64,000 nt of DNA from Mugil cephalus (GCF_022458985.1 NC_061776.1:3495340-3559339), one strand, 5' to 3'; shown: positions 50,596-63,607, counted from the stretch's first letter. Translations and numbers: made by a program. Notes: generated by a model from the letters alone, not told the origin.

Positions 50596-53147
50596 TCAGG
50601 ATGAAAACTTCTTACATGTATGAGTCTTCATGTGACTCGTCAAATGAGTATTACGACCAAAACCTTTACCACACACTTTACAGAGGTACGGTTTCTCCCC
50701 TGTGTGAGTCATCATGTGTGCGGTCAAATGGCTACCCTGACTGAAACTTTTCCCACATGTCTCGCAACAGTACGGCCTCTCACCCGAGTGGATTCTCATG
50801 TGATTTCTAATTGACGACAAGGCCGAGTATCTTTTCCCACACACTTTACAGAGGTATGGCTTCTCACCCGTGTGAGTCCTCATGTGGGCATTAAGGTGAC
50901 TTTTCCAACGGAAACCCTTCCCACAGATGTCACAGAAATACAGATGCTCACCGGTGTGGATTCTCATGTGGACTGACAAGTTATCAGTCCTTCTGAAACT
51001 CTTCCCACATGTTTCGCAACAATATGGCCTCTCACCTGTGTGAGATCTGCGATGCACCCTCATGTTGAAATTGGTCTTGAAGGTTTTTCCACAGATGTCA
51101 CATGTTACAGACTTTTTATCTGTGTCAGTATCACTCTGACTCTCTGACATGGGAGAGTTGTCTACATTGTTACTGTGACTTGTGTCTCTGCAATGTCTTC
51201 TTCTCTTCTTTGGATTCAGCTCTGCATTTCTAGTTGATCCTGAGTCCACATACTCGATTCCTCCCTGATCTGGGCTCTCACTTTTTGGTTGTGGTTCACT
51301 GAGCTCACTTTCCTCATCAGTACAAGTCTCCATCAAGGAATCAGCCTCCAGCTTCAATACAAGATGTTCTTCCGGCTGACTGCTGCAGGAGAATTCCTCC
51401 TGTTCCTGTTTTATCCCTGGAGGTTCTGGTTCCTCCTGTTCCTCTTTAAGCTGTAGAGGTTCTGGTTCCTCCTGGTTCAGACTGGAGGCCCTCTCCTGCT
51501 TAGAAAGCTGGTCATCTACAACTTCCTCCTCCTCCTCCTTACAAACATAATGCTGTGGCTGGTCTGGAGAGATGTAAAAATAATAAATGGTGTCACAAAA
51601 GCAGTTGCATTGTATTTTGTCTTTTACCAATATACACAAATATGGAGGAAACGTGTGGACGTTTGAAGAAAATTCAAGACAAGGAAGAAACACTTCTTGC
51701 TGAGTCTCTTTCCTCCATGTCTTCTCCAAACTGTGTGTTTCCATTCATTAGTTAGTTTTTAAACCAGTCTACTTGTTCTTACCTATTCTGTGTAACTTTA
51801 TCTCAGGTTTCCAGGTGATATCCAGCAGTCTGCGCTGACGATCGATCTCTTCTTCGTACTGGACGAAAGTTCTTTCAAAGAGTCCGAATATTTCCTCTCG
51901 AGCAGCAGCCATCAATCGCTCGGTGATCAAATCTCTCAAGCTCCCAACTGTTTGTCAGCCAAAAATTCAAGAGAAAAATCAAGACAAGAACATGAGGACT
52001 GATCAGAAACATCAGAAACAAAGCATTGACTCATTTATTTAAATAAGCATTTTACTTTTGCAAATGAAACACTCAATCAAGTAATCTGCATATTATAGAA
52101 TGAAGTTTTGCTCTGATCAACAATATATAAAACCAATGACAAATAGTGTTGGCATATAAGAACAAATCACAGCGACTGTTGTGTTTTTTGTGGGGTTGGT
52201 TGGCTTGGTAGTTCTGATAGTGACAGATGGCGAAAGAGAGAAGAGACAGCTGGAAAAAGACCAATGGTGAAAGCTGAACAGTGGAAGATGGAGACAGAGG
52301 AGCAACAGGACGTCAAAAGACAACATCTACCGAAGGATGAAGTCCAAAGTACGCGCCATGGTGATACAGGACAGACCACGGATTAATTAACTCTGAAACA
52401 GCGGCATTGGCAAACAACAGACACACTGACACCTGGTAGTGTTTCCAACACCCTCCTCTCTCCAAACCACTGGTTTCACATCTTCTTCTACTCTTAATGG
52501 TTCCACTGCTCGGTTTCCACACCGTATCGGTTCTAAAGCATATCCAATAGGATTTATACTGGACTCATGATCTCTTTCCATTCCCAACAGTGTTCAGACG
52601 GATCCAACCAACTCTGTGATATATTCTTTTATGTCACTTCAAAATGGAGACTCATTGGAAGGCAAGCTAGGTGGACATGAGCAAAAATAAACTTCTTAAA
52701 TCTTTGCTTTTAGCAACTTTTTGATATCAGACTTTACTATAACTTTACTATATGTACACACACAGGAAAAAGTAATAACATTTTCTAAATGTTTGCAAGT
52801 CTGATAAGTGAAGTAATAGTTAGCAACTTAGTATGTTAGCCTGAGTGCAGTGAGCTTTCTGTTAGCTCCTAGCTACACCTCATGTCAGACAGGCCAGTGT
52901 CTTTCCTCCGTGTCTTCTCCAAACTGTGTGTTTCCATTCATTAGTTAGTTTTTAAACCGTTCTACCTGTACTCACCTATTCTGTGTAACTTTATCTCAGG
53001 TTTCCAGGTGATATCCAGCAGTCTGCGCTGACGATCGATCTCTTCCTCGTACTGGACGACAGTTCTTTCAAAGAGTCCGAATATTTCTTCAGCAGCAGCA
53101 GTTAGTCGCTCGATGATCAACTCTCTCAAACTCTCAGATGAAGACAT
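50596..53147 (-). CDS. C2H2 zinc-finger protein with duplicated N-terminal domain (6 fingers)
   Basis: Three exons: 53147-52976 (ATG, 57 codons plus one base), 51947-51783 (165 nt, phase 1-1) and 51563-50596 (TGA). Joined they give 434 residues with no stop. Exon 1 encodes SSSESLRELIIERL through WKPEIKLHRI. Exon 2 encodes a second copy (SLRDLITERLMAAAREE...LHRI) after the acceptor GACAAACAG. Exon 3 encodes DQPQHYVCKEEE, an acidic stretch with LKEE, IKQE and LKLE motifs, a basic KKRRRH patch and six fingers with contacts TFNV, RDNV, WSHA, ASSN, QSHA and RTHS. It ends KKFSS at the edge of a SINE-like repeat. Exon 2 could be skipped in frame. Probable nuclear transcriptional regulator. Confidence 0.82.
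51783..51947 (-). other. Internal second copy of the N-terminal domain exon
   Basis: 165 nt, GTAAG donor and TTTTTCTCTTGAATTTTTGG...ACAG acceptor. It lacks an in-frame ATG at the domain start (an in-frame TGA lies upstream of the acceptor), so it cannot serve as a normal first exon for the full domain. Both ends are phase 1. Confidence 0.75.
51990..52900. other. Intron block between the two N-terminal exons
   Basis: Homologous to 44740-45530. A + strand stretch near 52270-52390 reads as charged, helix-like sequence (KAEQWKMETEEQQ, about 40 codons to TAA), but the unit 10 copy is not kept in the same frame throughout and no start or splice context is clear. I cannot name it. Confidence 0.45.
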
Positions 53148-53300
53148 TGTTGCTTCAACAACTCAAACATTTATCCGGGACGCGACACAACCTTCTCCCA
53201 ACTCACTCCAAAAACACAAAAACACTGACGGTCTTCAAGAGACAAACCACTTCCGCCTGGTGTCCCACGATAAAGTTCCGACATCGGTGAACGTTTAGTT
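53148..53300 (-). promoter_or_regulatory. ETS-type promoter of the 50.6-53.1 kb ZNF gene
   Basis: ACTTCCGC at 53249-53256 (GCGGAAGT in gene direction) is a strong ETS/GABP core about 100 bases upstream of the ATG. It is embedded in a CACTTCCGCCTGGTGTCCCA block repeated at 59.18 kb. The upstream sequence is unlike the array promoters. Confidence 0.55.
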
Positions 53301-53427
53301 CCGCTCTCATTTCGGTTCATATCATCGTTTCTAGCAGGAATATTAACTCTGCATTCCCATAAAATAAAACAAAATCAATTGACTGATTTCACTTTTATAC
53401 TTTTATATTATTTGAATGATTTCAACG

Positions 53428-53535
53428 GCCACTTTATTAGGTACACATTGCTAGTAGAAGGTTGGATCCCCTTTCGCCTTCAGAATGTCATAATAAATCG
53501 CTGGTCCTCAGTCTGAAGAGGTTTTCAGGTGGTGT
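53428..53535 (+). mobile_element. Tc1/mariner-like terminal remnant
   Basis: GGCCACTTTATTAGGTACAC followed by GGTTGGATCCCCTTTCGCCTTCAGAA is the characteristic terminus of a widespread fish Tc1-like family. The match fades within about 100 bases and no transposase is present. Confidence 0.55.
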
Positions 53536-53868
53536 CCAATTCAGCTCGGGAAAGTCGAACTTTGGTGTTCAAAAATGGTCAGAGTTCTGAGCAGTAAATG
53601 AACTTAAATGCTGGCAAAAAAAAACTAAACAAAACAAAACAAAAAAAGGACAGCAGTTTAAAAATGTTCACCAGGTACACCAAAAACACTCTGAGTTCTA
53701 AGGGCTTGTGCTTCCAGGTCACACCTCTTGACCATCCCCTTACACTGGCAAATTACACCATTAGAAATCCTTCACGTCAAGTTTTATTAGGCCTGGGATG
53801 TAGGTGATCCTGTTACTCTACTTAAAACATGTTGTCCAGACAAGTCCTGTGATGTCATGCCTGGGCAC

Positions 53869-54020
53869 ATCTCCACGCTCAGATCTGCCCTCACTGGTTG
53901 TTTGTCTCTGTGTTAGCCCTGTGATAGACTGGCAAACTGTGTACCCCACCTTCCGCCCAATGACCGCTGGGAAAAGCCCCAGCAACCCTAGTGAGGATAA
54001 GTGGTAGTAGATGATGAGAT
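53869..54020 (+). repeat. SINE-like repeat remnant
   Basis: TGGTTGTTTGTCTCTGTGTTAGCCC, a GTACCCCACCTTCCGCCCAATGAC segment and a GTGAGGATAAGTGG tail match the same family as 50.4-50.6 kb but as an independent, more complete middle section. Confidence 0.65.
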
Positions 54021-54557
54021 GAGAGAAGTTTAGCCCGAGACCCTCCCACTAACATTGAGAGGAGGAACTTATGAATATATACTGCAGGCAGCCCTATACT
54101 GGCTAAAACTTGTTTATTTCTGCAAAGTGTCACAATGAACACTGAAAAGTTTGGGCACCACACACTTTACAGTGTTTGTCACCAGTGCGGCTTCTCTTTT
54201 TGCTTAAAACAAATCAATAAATGAATGCACAACTAATTCAAAAAGAAATTCAGCAGGTTTTCTTTCTTCAGTAAAGTCTCTCATGACCTTATTCACTTTC
54301 TTGGTTTGTGTCACTAATGAAAGTTTAGGGTGAGAAAAGAACAACATGGAAACACAAAATGAAACAAGATCTAAAAAAAACCCAAAAAGAAATGTCCCAA
54401 CTCGACAGGGAGAAGTGTACATGACCATATAAAGTCAATACAACACTGAGAAACGCTGGAGTCATATACGTCTCTGGACTTTTAATAAACACAATCCTCT
54501 ACACAATTTACTAGTATTAAAATAAAAACACAATCTAACACTGTTAAAAAAAAAAGT

Positions 54558-54563
54558 TTTAAT
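54558..54563 (-). terminator. Candidate variant poly(A) signal of the 56.6-kb ZNF gene
   Basis: In gene direction this reads ATTAAA. It sits at the position where the array units carry AATAAA, beyond the Tc1 insertion. Confidence 0.35.
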
Positions 54564-54587
54564 AAATCAAGCTCATACAGTGTTATA

Positions 54588-56191
<1,604 letters not shown>

Positions 56192-56289
56192 TATGCAGTA
56201 GATTCATAAGATTGCTGAAACACAGTCTGAAGGCACTTAAAATCTTTAAGTCCTACAAACAAAGTCTAACACGTGTTTCCGATTTTTGG

Positions 56290-56574
56290 TGGCCAACATT
56301 GATGCCTCACGGCTAGAAGGTTCTGGGTTCTAATACATGGGTCGTACTCTGGCTTCCTCCCAACATCCAAAGGCATGCTTGTTAGGTTCATTGATGATTC
56401 TAAATTGGTCGTAGGTGTGAGTGTGAATGGTTGTTTGTCTCTTTATGTTAGCCTCGAGATAGACTGGAGACCTGTCCAGGCTGTAACCCACCTCTGGACC
56501 AATGACAGCTGGGATAGGCTCCAGCCCCTTCTCGACCCTCCAGAGGAAGTGGTTTCAGAAAATTAATGAATGTT
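56290..56574 (+). repeat. SINE-like repeat in 3' UTR of the 56.6-kb gene
   Basis: Contains GTACTCTGGCTTCCTCCCAACATCCAAAG, GGTTGTTTGTCTCTTTATGTTAGCC, ATGACAGCTGGGATAGGCTCCAGCCCC and a terminal AATTAATGAATG. It occupies the same place as the 50.37-50.6 kb copy but is less decayed in the middle, so insertion predates the split of the genes. Confidence 0.72.
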
Positions 56575-59082
56575 TCAGGATGACAACTTCTCACATGTGT
56601 GAGTCCTCATGTGACTCGTCAAATAAGTATTGCGACCAAAACCTTTACCACACACTTTACAGAGGTACGGTTTCTCCCCTGTGTGGATTCTCTTATGATT
56701 TCTAAATGTTGATGCGTTGGAATATGTTTTCCCACACAGTTTACAAAGGTACGGCTTCTCACCTGTGTGCGTCCTCATGTGGATTTTAAGATGACTTCTA
56801 CAATGGTAACCCGTCCCACAAATGTTACAGGAATACCGATGCTCACCTGAGTGAATTTTCATGTGGACTGTCAAGTTACCAGCACTGCTGAAACTCTTCC
56901 CGCATGTTTTGCAACAATATGGCCTCTCACCTGTGTGAGTCCTCATGTGGGCATTAAGGTGACTTCTCCAACTGAAGTCTTTCCCACAGATGTCACAGGA
57001 ATACAGATGCTCACCTGTGTGAATTCTCATGTGGACTGTCAAGTTATCAGTCCTTCTGAAACTCTTCCCACATGTTTCGCAACAATATGGCCTCTCACCT
57101 GTGTGAAATCTGCGATGCACCCTCATGTTGAAATTAGTCTTGAAGGTTTTTCCACAGATGTCACATGTTACAGACTTTTTATCTGTGTCAGTATCACTCT
57201 GACTCTCTGACATGGGAGAGTTGTCTACATTGTTACTGTGACTTGTGTCTTTGTGACGTCTTCTTCTCTTCTTTGGATTCAGCTCTGCATTTCTAGTTGA
57301 TCCCGAGTCTACATACTCGATTCCTCCCTGATCTGGGCTCTCAGCTACTGGAGAGTTATGAGAGAGGAGCTGGTCACTGTTTGGTACTGGTTCACTGTGC
57401 TCACTTTCCTCATCATTACAAGTCTCCATGAAGGAATCACACTCCTGGTTCATAACAAGATGTTCTTCCTGCTGAATGATGGAGAACTCCTCCTGTTCCT
57501 CTTTAACCTGTAGAGGTTCTGGTTCCTCCTGTTCTTCTTTAATCTGTGGAGGTTCTGGTTCCACTTGTTCCTCTTTAATCTGTGGAGGTTCACGTTCCTG
57601 CTGTTCCTCTTTAATCTGTGGAGGTTCTGCTTCCTCCTGATCCAGGACGGAGTTCCTCTCCTGGTTACAGAGCTGCTGCTCAGTGAGAACATCCTCCTCT
57701 TCCTCTTTACAGACATAATGCTGTGGGAGGTCTGGAGAGATTAAATAATAATAATTGCATTAATAGCAGTTACAATGTAATGCAAGAAGCATTCTTTTGC
57801 CTTTTATAATACACAACTATGGAAGGAACGTGTGCAGAATATTCAAGACTAGAAATGAAGCATGTTATCACCCTTCTAGCTTCTCTATACTGTGTGTCTC
57901 CATTCATTATTTAGTTCATTTAAACCATTCTACATGTACTCACCTATTCTGTGTAACTTTATCTCAGGTTTCCAGGTGATATCCAGCAGTCTGCGCTGAT
58001 GATCGATCTCTTCCTCGTACTGGACGACAGTTCTTTCAAAGAGCCCAAATATTTCTTCAGCAGCAGCAGCAGTTAGCCGCTCGATGATCAACTCTCTCAA
58101 ACTCTGAGCTGCATGTGTGCACAAAAAGTTCAAGAGAAAAATCAAGAAAAGAACGGAAAGGAAAGCACTGACTATTTTAGTACTTTACTCATGCTTGTGC
58201 TTAAAGGGGAAACAAAGCACTCAGTTGCCAACGCTCTACTGTAAATTATAACCAGGTCTTCTTGGGTCGGTTTAGAGCAGTGATAGTAGCGAATTGTTTG
58301 ACAGAAAGAGCTATTGGCACAAGGCTATTACGGCTAAATGCTTCTCTGTGCAAATGAAATGAATTTCAGCAGATGATCATGTTTGGCACATCTGTAATTA
58401 AAGTCAGCAGCTACGGATTTCATGTCACAGGCAATTCAATGATATATAGGAGCACGTCAATACGTGACACAGCTCTATCAGGTGGTGACTTTTCTTTAAA
58501 AATCTAATTATAACAATAATGTTTTTAGTAACATAGTTAATGTCATTCTTATAATTGCAGCTATTGTTGTTATAACCTATGGCTTAGTATGATTTATGAT
58601 GATGTGTTGTTAATTCTGCACTGTTTGTATTTTTCTACAATGGACTCCTTGTTAAAATGTAATAACAGGTTCTTCCGGTCTGTGTTCAACTAAAACAGGA
58701 TTTTATATGAGTGTCTAAGAAATACACTGAGCTGATGTAACATATCTTATGTACGCTTTTGTCTTTATTTGCATGTTTGGGACTGAAGTAATCAGGTGCA
58801 CTATTTTTTATATTGTGATACTTACAGTTAGTTCAAAATTACATTTTACAGGTAACTTGTAATTCTACTGGATTATATCTTCCCAACCCTGCACGTTACA
58901 TTGTACTCACCCATTCTGTGTGACTTTATCTCAGGTTTCCAGGTGATATCCAGCAGTCTGCGCTGACGATCGATCTCTTCCTCGTACTGGACGACAGTTC
59001 TTTCAAAGAGTCCGAATATTTCTTCAGCAGCAGCAGTTAGTCGCTCGATGATCAACTCTCTCAAACTCTCAGATGAAGACAT
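56575..59082 (-). CDS. C2H2 zinc-finger protein with duplicated N-terminal domain (7 fingers)
   Basis: Exons 59082-58911 (ATG), 58108-57944 (165 nt, phase 1-1) and 57731-56575 (TGA) join to 497 residues without a stop. Exon 1 and exon 2 each encode the LRELIIERLTAAA...LLDITWKPEIK domain; exon 2 follows a TTTTTGTGCACACATGCAG acceptor and begins AQSLREL. Exon 3 encodes DLPQHYVCKEEEED, four PPQIKEEQ/PLQVKEEQ modules, EFSIIQQEEH, a basic KKRRRR patch and seven fingers with contacts TFNV, RDNV, WSHA, SGNV, CSHI, NSTN and RTYS. The first three fingers are shared with the 50.6-kb gene and the rest diverge. Its 3' UTR holds a SINE-like repeat and a 1.6-kb Tc1 element. Probable nuclear DNA-binding regulator. 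Confidence 0.83.
57944..58108 (-). other. Internal second copy of the N-terminal domain exon
   Basis: 165 nt, the same length and phases as 51783-51947, with its own polypyrimidine tract and GCAG acceptor and a GTGAGT donor. It has four Ala in TAAAAEE where exon 1 has three, and His in place of Arg in EEEIDHQRR. Confidence 0.78.
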
Positions 59083-59230
59083 TGTTGCTTCAGCAGCTCA
59101 AACATTTACATGGAACACGACGACACGGCACAACCGTCTTCCACAAAAACACAACAGTACTAGCGGACTTTGAGAAACAAGCCACTTCCGCCTGGTGTCC
59201 CATGACAAAGTTCCGACAGGAGGAGGACAG
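59083..59230 (-). promoter_or_regulatory. ETS-type promoter of the 56.6-59.1 kb ZNF gene
   Basis: ACTTCCGC at 59184-59191 lies about 100 bases upstream of the ATG, in the same GCCACTTCCGCCTGGTGTCCCA context as at 53.25 kb. Confidence 0.55.
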
Positions 59231-60411
59231 TTAATATTGAGTTCCGCTCTCATTTCGGTTCATATCATCATTTTGAAGCAGGAATATTAACTCTGCATCC
59301 CCCCCAAATAAAACATAATCAATAGATTGATCTATTGTTTACACAACTACGTATGATGTTTGATTGTTATTTAAAATTTGCAAATCATATGCTTATAATT
59401 TTTTAACTTAATTAAGATTTTATTTATTTGTGTCTACCGCGGGGACAAGATTGTGAAATGTTTGTTGTCTTATATGTCTCCATACAGTTTTCATGGCATC
59501 ATCATGCTGCTGTCTGGTGGATTTTCATCCAGGGAACCTTACGCATCAGTCGAGACTCCTTAGTCGTTTTTAATCCAAGGGACAGCTACACTCCTCCTCC
59601 CCTTTGGAAACTCTGTGTTATTTGCTGTAGAGAAAGATTTCTTGTTTCCATGGTTCCATGGTTTAATGTCTTTAGCGCAATAACAAACTATTTCATTATT
59701 ATTGAAGATGGACATAACATTTACTCGCTGCTACTTCAGAAATCACAATCAGAAATTGTATTGCTAAATGTATTTGTACATACCGGGAATTTGCCTGAGT
59801 TGTGCAGCTGCTGCTGAGAAGAAGAAATATTCAATCACCTACAGTCAACTATCATATAGACCTCTTAACCAATCCAATGACAAGCATGCACGTTTTGAAA
59901 GACAGTCAGGTCATGTGAAGAGATCCTGTACCTTGAATATCTAATATTCAAATAACTTGTTATCATATAAAATAACATAGCCCCTAATGCAAATACGCCA
60001 CTGCTATTTACCACAAGATGATAAGAAATAAGACAAACGTAGCATCTTTTTTGCCCTCAAGTCAACATGAGAGGGACAAGTATTCAATATGATGGCTGCA
60101 AAAGTTTGGGCACCACTGGTCAAAGTTTCTGATAATGTGATCAATTAAGTAGGTGGAAGATGAAACGATCTCCAAAAGGCACGACGTTACACATGATACA
60201 TGACGCTTTAAACAAAATCTTTTAATGTTTACATAAGTCTGAAGAACCGCATGCAGCTCGAAACATCACTGCTTTCTTTTGAGTACGCTAAATAAATGCA
60301 CTTAAATAGCAATAAAATGCTGAAAATATACACGTGAGAAAGTCAATAACTCTCTCTAAATCCTGTTGTAAACTCCCAGGCAGAGGGTGATGTCTTCTTT
60401 CTGACATGTGT
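59231..60411. other. Intergenic interval between two ZNF genes
   Basis: The + strand open frame 59428-59817 has no recognisable domain and I do not call it a gene. The interval also holds a repeat remnant near 60.1 kb. Confidence 0.5.
60096..60185 (+). repeat. Interspersed repeat remnant (TTTGGGCACCACTGGTCAAAG family)
   Basis: The run AAAGTTTGGGCACCACTGGTCAAAGTTTCTG...GATCTCCAAAAGGCA resembles the end of a fish DNA-transposon-derived repeat. It is truncated and has no coding part. Confidence 0.4.
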
Positions 60412-62138
60412 TTACCTCTCACCTGTGTGAGTCCTCATGTGGACATTTAAATTACCTACTCGATTGAAACTCTTCCCGCATGTTTTGCAACAATAAGGTT
60501 TCTCACCTGTGTGAGTCCTCATGTGGAAAATTAAATGACTTTTCTGACTGAAGGTTTTTTCACAAATTCTGCAAGAGAAGGGCTTCTCACCTGTGTGAGT
60601 CCTCATGTGGACATTCAGTTCACATCTTTGTCTGAAGGTTTTACTGCACATTTCACAAGAATACGGCTTCTCGCCTCTGTGAGTCATCATGTGGAGATTT
60701 AATTCATATCTTCTTCTTAAGGTTTTACCACACATTTCACAAGAGTAGGGCCTCTCATCTGTGTGCAACCTCATGTGGACAGTTAAATGACTTTTCTGAC
60801 TGAATGTTTTACCACACGTTTCACAACAATAGGGCTTTTCACCTGTGTGAGTCCTCCTGTGGACATTTAATTCTGATCTTGCTCTGAAGGTTTTACCACA
60901 TGTTTCACAAGAATATGGCTTCTCACCTGTGTGAGTCCTCACGTGACGTGTTAAATGAGAATTGTTAATGATTTTTTTCCCATCGAATTTGCAACAATAT
61001 GGCTTCTCAGGGCTCTCAGCTCCAGGAGAGTTGTGGGAGAGGAGCTGGTCCCTGTTTGGTTCTGGTTCACTGTGCTCACTTTCCTCATCAGTAGGATTCT
61101 CCATCAATGAATCAGTCTCCTGGTTTAGTACAAAATGTTCTCCTTGCTGACTGCTGCATGGTTCCTCCTGTTCCTCTTTAATCTGTAGAGGTTCTGGTTC
61201 CTCCTGTTCTTCTTTAATCTGTGGAGGTTCTGGTTCCTCCTGGTCCAGACTGGAGTTCCTCTCCTGGTTACAGAGCTGCTGCTCAGTGAGAACCTCCTCC
61301 TCTGTGTAGACATGTTGCTGTGGGAGGTCTGGAGGAAGAAAGAGACACAACCTGAAGATTACTGATGTGATGACAGGAAAACACGGGTGAAATTCAAACT
61401 GTATATTTAATATGGAATACCAACACACTGGCTGCTGCCAGTGAAGTCAGTCCACACTACAACAGACCTTTTCCAACAACTGTTGTTTGTTTGAACTGTG
61501 TGATGAGATCCACATCTTTTTGGAGGAAGAGAGCACTGGGTGCGTTTACATGCACAGCTTAATGGAGCTATGCCCAAACTTTGATGTTTGGAATGAGGTA
61601 CATGTCCCAGTTTACATTAACAGGGAAAATCGAGTAACTGATTGTGCTCTTGTCCATTAGTTTAACTGTAACAAGTTTATCATGACACTTGCAAACCTCG
61701 GTCTCATGCTTCTGAAACTCAGTGAAGAGATTTTGCAGATGCAAACGACCCAATTACACTGTCAAAGTGTTAACGTTAACCGTTATTTGTTATTTATTTA
61801 TTTTGGTTTCCAAAAGAGGTTGTAGTTTATTCCAACATATAGTTTAGACCACATCACTGTCAGGTAGGACTGAGTAGCAACAGTCCATGTAGTGTTAGCT
61901 GTGCAAGTTAGCCTATTAGCATGTTGTCTTGTAGCTGAGTGTGTTTCCTCTTCTAGTTCTACTCACCTGTTCTGTGTGACTTTATCTCAGGTTTCCAGGT
62001 GATATCCAGCAGTCTGCGCTGACGATCGATCTCTTCCTCGTACTGGACGACAGTTCTTTCAAAGAGTCCGAATATTTCTTCAGCAGCAGCAGTTAGTCGC
62101 TCGATGATCAACTCTCTCAAACTCTCAGATCCAGACAT
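60412..62138 (-). CDS. C2H2 zinc-finger protein (6 intact fingers plus one degenerate)
   Basis: Exons 62138-61967 (ATG, MSGSESLREL domain, phase-1 GTGAGT donor) and 61328-60412 (TAA) join to 362 residues. Exon 2 encodes DLPQQHVYTEEEVLTEQQL, two IKEEQEEPEP modules, LNQETDSLMENP and then fingers. The first finger is damaged: CKFDGKK has Asp where the second Cys should be, and the basic KKRRRR patch of the other genes is absent, as if the segment between had been deleted. Six good fingers follow, with contacts ASEV, QSHV, RYEL, QCEV, QSHF and RGNV and standard TGEKPYSC linkers. It ends directly after an HTGER linker. Only one N-terminal exon is present. Probable nuclear DNA-binding regulator. 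Confidence 0.86.
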
Positions 62139-62340
62139 TGTTACTTCAACAGCTCAAACATTTATATGGAACACGACGACACGACACAACCGTTTTCCAG
62201 CTCAGTCCGCGCACCTGTGAAGGCGAGGCGACGTCTACCTGTGGACGTCTTGTTGCCTTTAGTTTACTTCCGCATTGTGTCACACCGAAAAGTTCCGGAC
62301 CGGTAGCGGAAGTAAACACATTGCTACTTCCGCTAATTGT
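62139..62340 (-). promoter_or_regulatory. Promoter region with three ETS-type sites
   Basis: ACTTCCGC occurs at 62266-62273 and 62326-62333, and its reverse GCGGAAGT at 62306-62313. Three ETS cores in 70 bases, 130-200 bases upstream of the ATG of the 60.4-kb gene, suggest a GABP/ETS-driven, possibly bidirectional promoter. Confidence 0.6.
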
Positions 62341-62353
62341 CACGCCGCAAAGC

Positions 62354-62413
62354 CAATTCCAATTCTAATTCTAATTCTAATTCTAATTCTAATTCTAATT
62401 CTAATTCTAATTC
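62354..62413. repeat. (AATTCT)n hexanucleotide microsatellite
   Basis: About ten perfect AATTCT/TTCTAA hexamers. Confidence 0.95.
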
Positions 62414-62522
62414 GTAGTAGTAGTAGTAGCAGCAGTAGTAATAGCAGTTGTAGTAGTAATACTAATAACGGCAGTAGCAGTAGTATCGATAATAGTAATA
62501 ATAGTAGTAGCAGTAGTATAGG
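62414..62522. repeat. Imperfect (TAG)n compound microsatellite
   Basis: TAG/CAG/TAA triplets directly joined to the hexanucleotide repeat. Open frames through it are compositional artefacts. Confidence 0.9.
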
Positions 62523-62588
62523 TAATTAAAAAAAAACTAAAACTGCTACACATGTTTTCCTCTTTGTTGTGTCTCTTTGTCCCTCCAG

Positions 62589-62906
62589 ACCTTCCATAGC
62601 ACCATGTCTGTGAGGAGGAGGTTCTCAAGTCCCGTCTGGACCAGGAGGAACCAGAACCAAACAGTGACCAGCTCTATAGCTGAGAGCCCAGATCCAAGAA
62701 GAGAAAATGACGTCACAGAAACACAAGTCACAGTAACAATGTTGACAACTCCCCCATGTCAGAGAGTCAGTGTGATACTGACACAGATAAAACGTCTGTA
62801 TCATGTGAAACATGGGAAAAACCTTCAGTCAGAGTTAGAGTTCAACTCTTCACACATGGGCTCATGCAGGTGAGAAGCCACACTTTTGTTACATCTGTGA
62901 GAAAAT
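62589..62906 (+). pseudogene. Inverted ZNF relic, 5' part of zinc-finger exon
   Basis: After a CCCTCCAG acceptor the + strand reads a ZNF exon start: D-L-P-stop-H-H-V-C-E-E-E, then RLDQEEPEPNSDQL and a stop. Matches continue with the AACAATGTTGACAACTCCCCCATGTC segment and a GGTGAGAAGCCACACTTTTG finger linker. In-frame stops, frameshifts and deletion of most of the acidic region show it is dead. Its orientation is opposite to every other ZNF here, and no N-terminal exon is seen upstream. Confidence 0.82.
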
Positions 62907-63426
62907 CCAAAAGGCGTTGAATAAGGGCAACTGGACTTGTAGAATTTTCTTGGAAACGTTTCACCACTCAACCGTGTTGCTTCTTCAGTTCTGAGAGACT
63001 AGTGGGAAGTTGAGGTTTAAATAGGAAAACTCTGCGGGTACACCCAGTAGAAACGTACTTCACCAGAAACTGGTGCCACTGTTTCCATACTGGCTTACCT
63101 GTTGTTGAGATACAACACACAAAAGGCCGACATGAGTGTAGGGCGTCCTGCACTTAATTAACCTTTTTTATATTTTTTATATTATGTAAATTCAGAATAA
63201 TTTCAAATCTAACGGGGAAAAAAAATGGCCCTATTCAACCCACTCTTAATTTTCAATGTTTAAATTATATTAAGGTCGTTTAACTTCACAGCTGCCAATG
63301 CCGCGAAGTTTTCCAAAGGAAAAATAAGCGTCAGTTTCGTCTGCAAAAACAAGAAAAAAACAAAAATGTGTGATCGATTGCTAACTGGTATACCAGGAAC
63401 AAAAAAGTTACAAAAAATGTTGTCCA

Positions 63427-63575
63427 CCTCCCCTGTTTAGAGAAGGTTTTTCCACTTTCACATAGATGGCTTCCTTTACTCCTCTCTCAAACCATCTCTC
63501 TTCTCTGGCCAGGACTTTGATGTTAGTATCTTTAAAGGAGTGTCCTTTGTCCTTCAAGTGGAGGTGGACTGCTGA
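63427..63575 (-). pseudogene. Penelope-like element C-terminal (GIY-YIG region) fragment
   Basis: The - strand reads without interruption DSAVHLHLKDKGHSFKDT, then VLAREERWFERGVKEAIYVK and EKPSLNRGGG. I recognise this as the C-terminal part of Penelope-like reverse transcriptases that carry a GIY-YIG endonuclease. Upstream parts are missing. Confidence 0.75.
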
Positions 63576-63607
63576 GTCATTCCCTGATGAGCTGGCTCTC
63601 TTTGTGG

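Noticed and set aside
59428-59817. 129-codon plus-strand open frame
   Set aside because: No recognisable domain; hydrophobic, Cys/Trp-rich composition typical of random intergenic translation.
62275-62529. Open frame with ILILIL and SSSS runs
   Set aside because: Direct translation of the AATTCT and TAG microsatellites.
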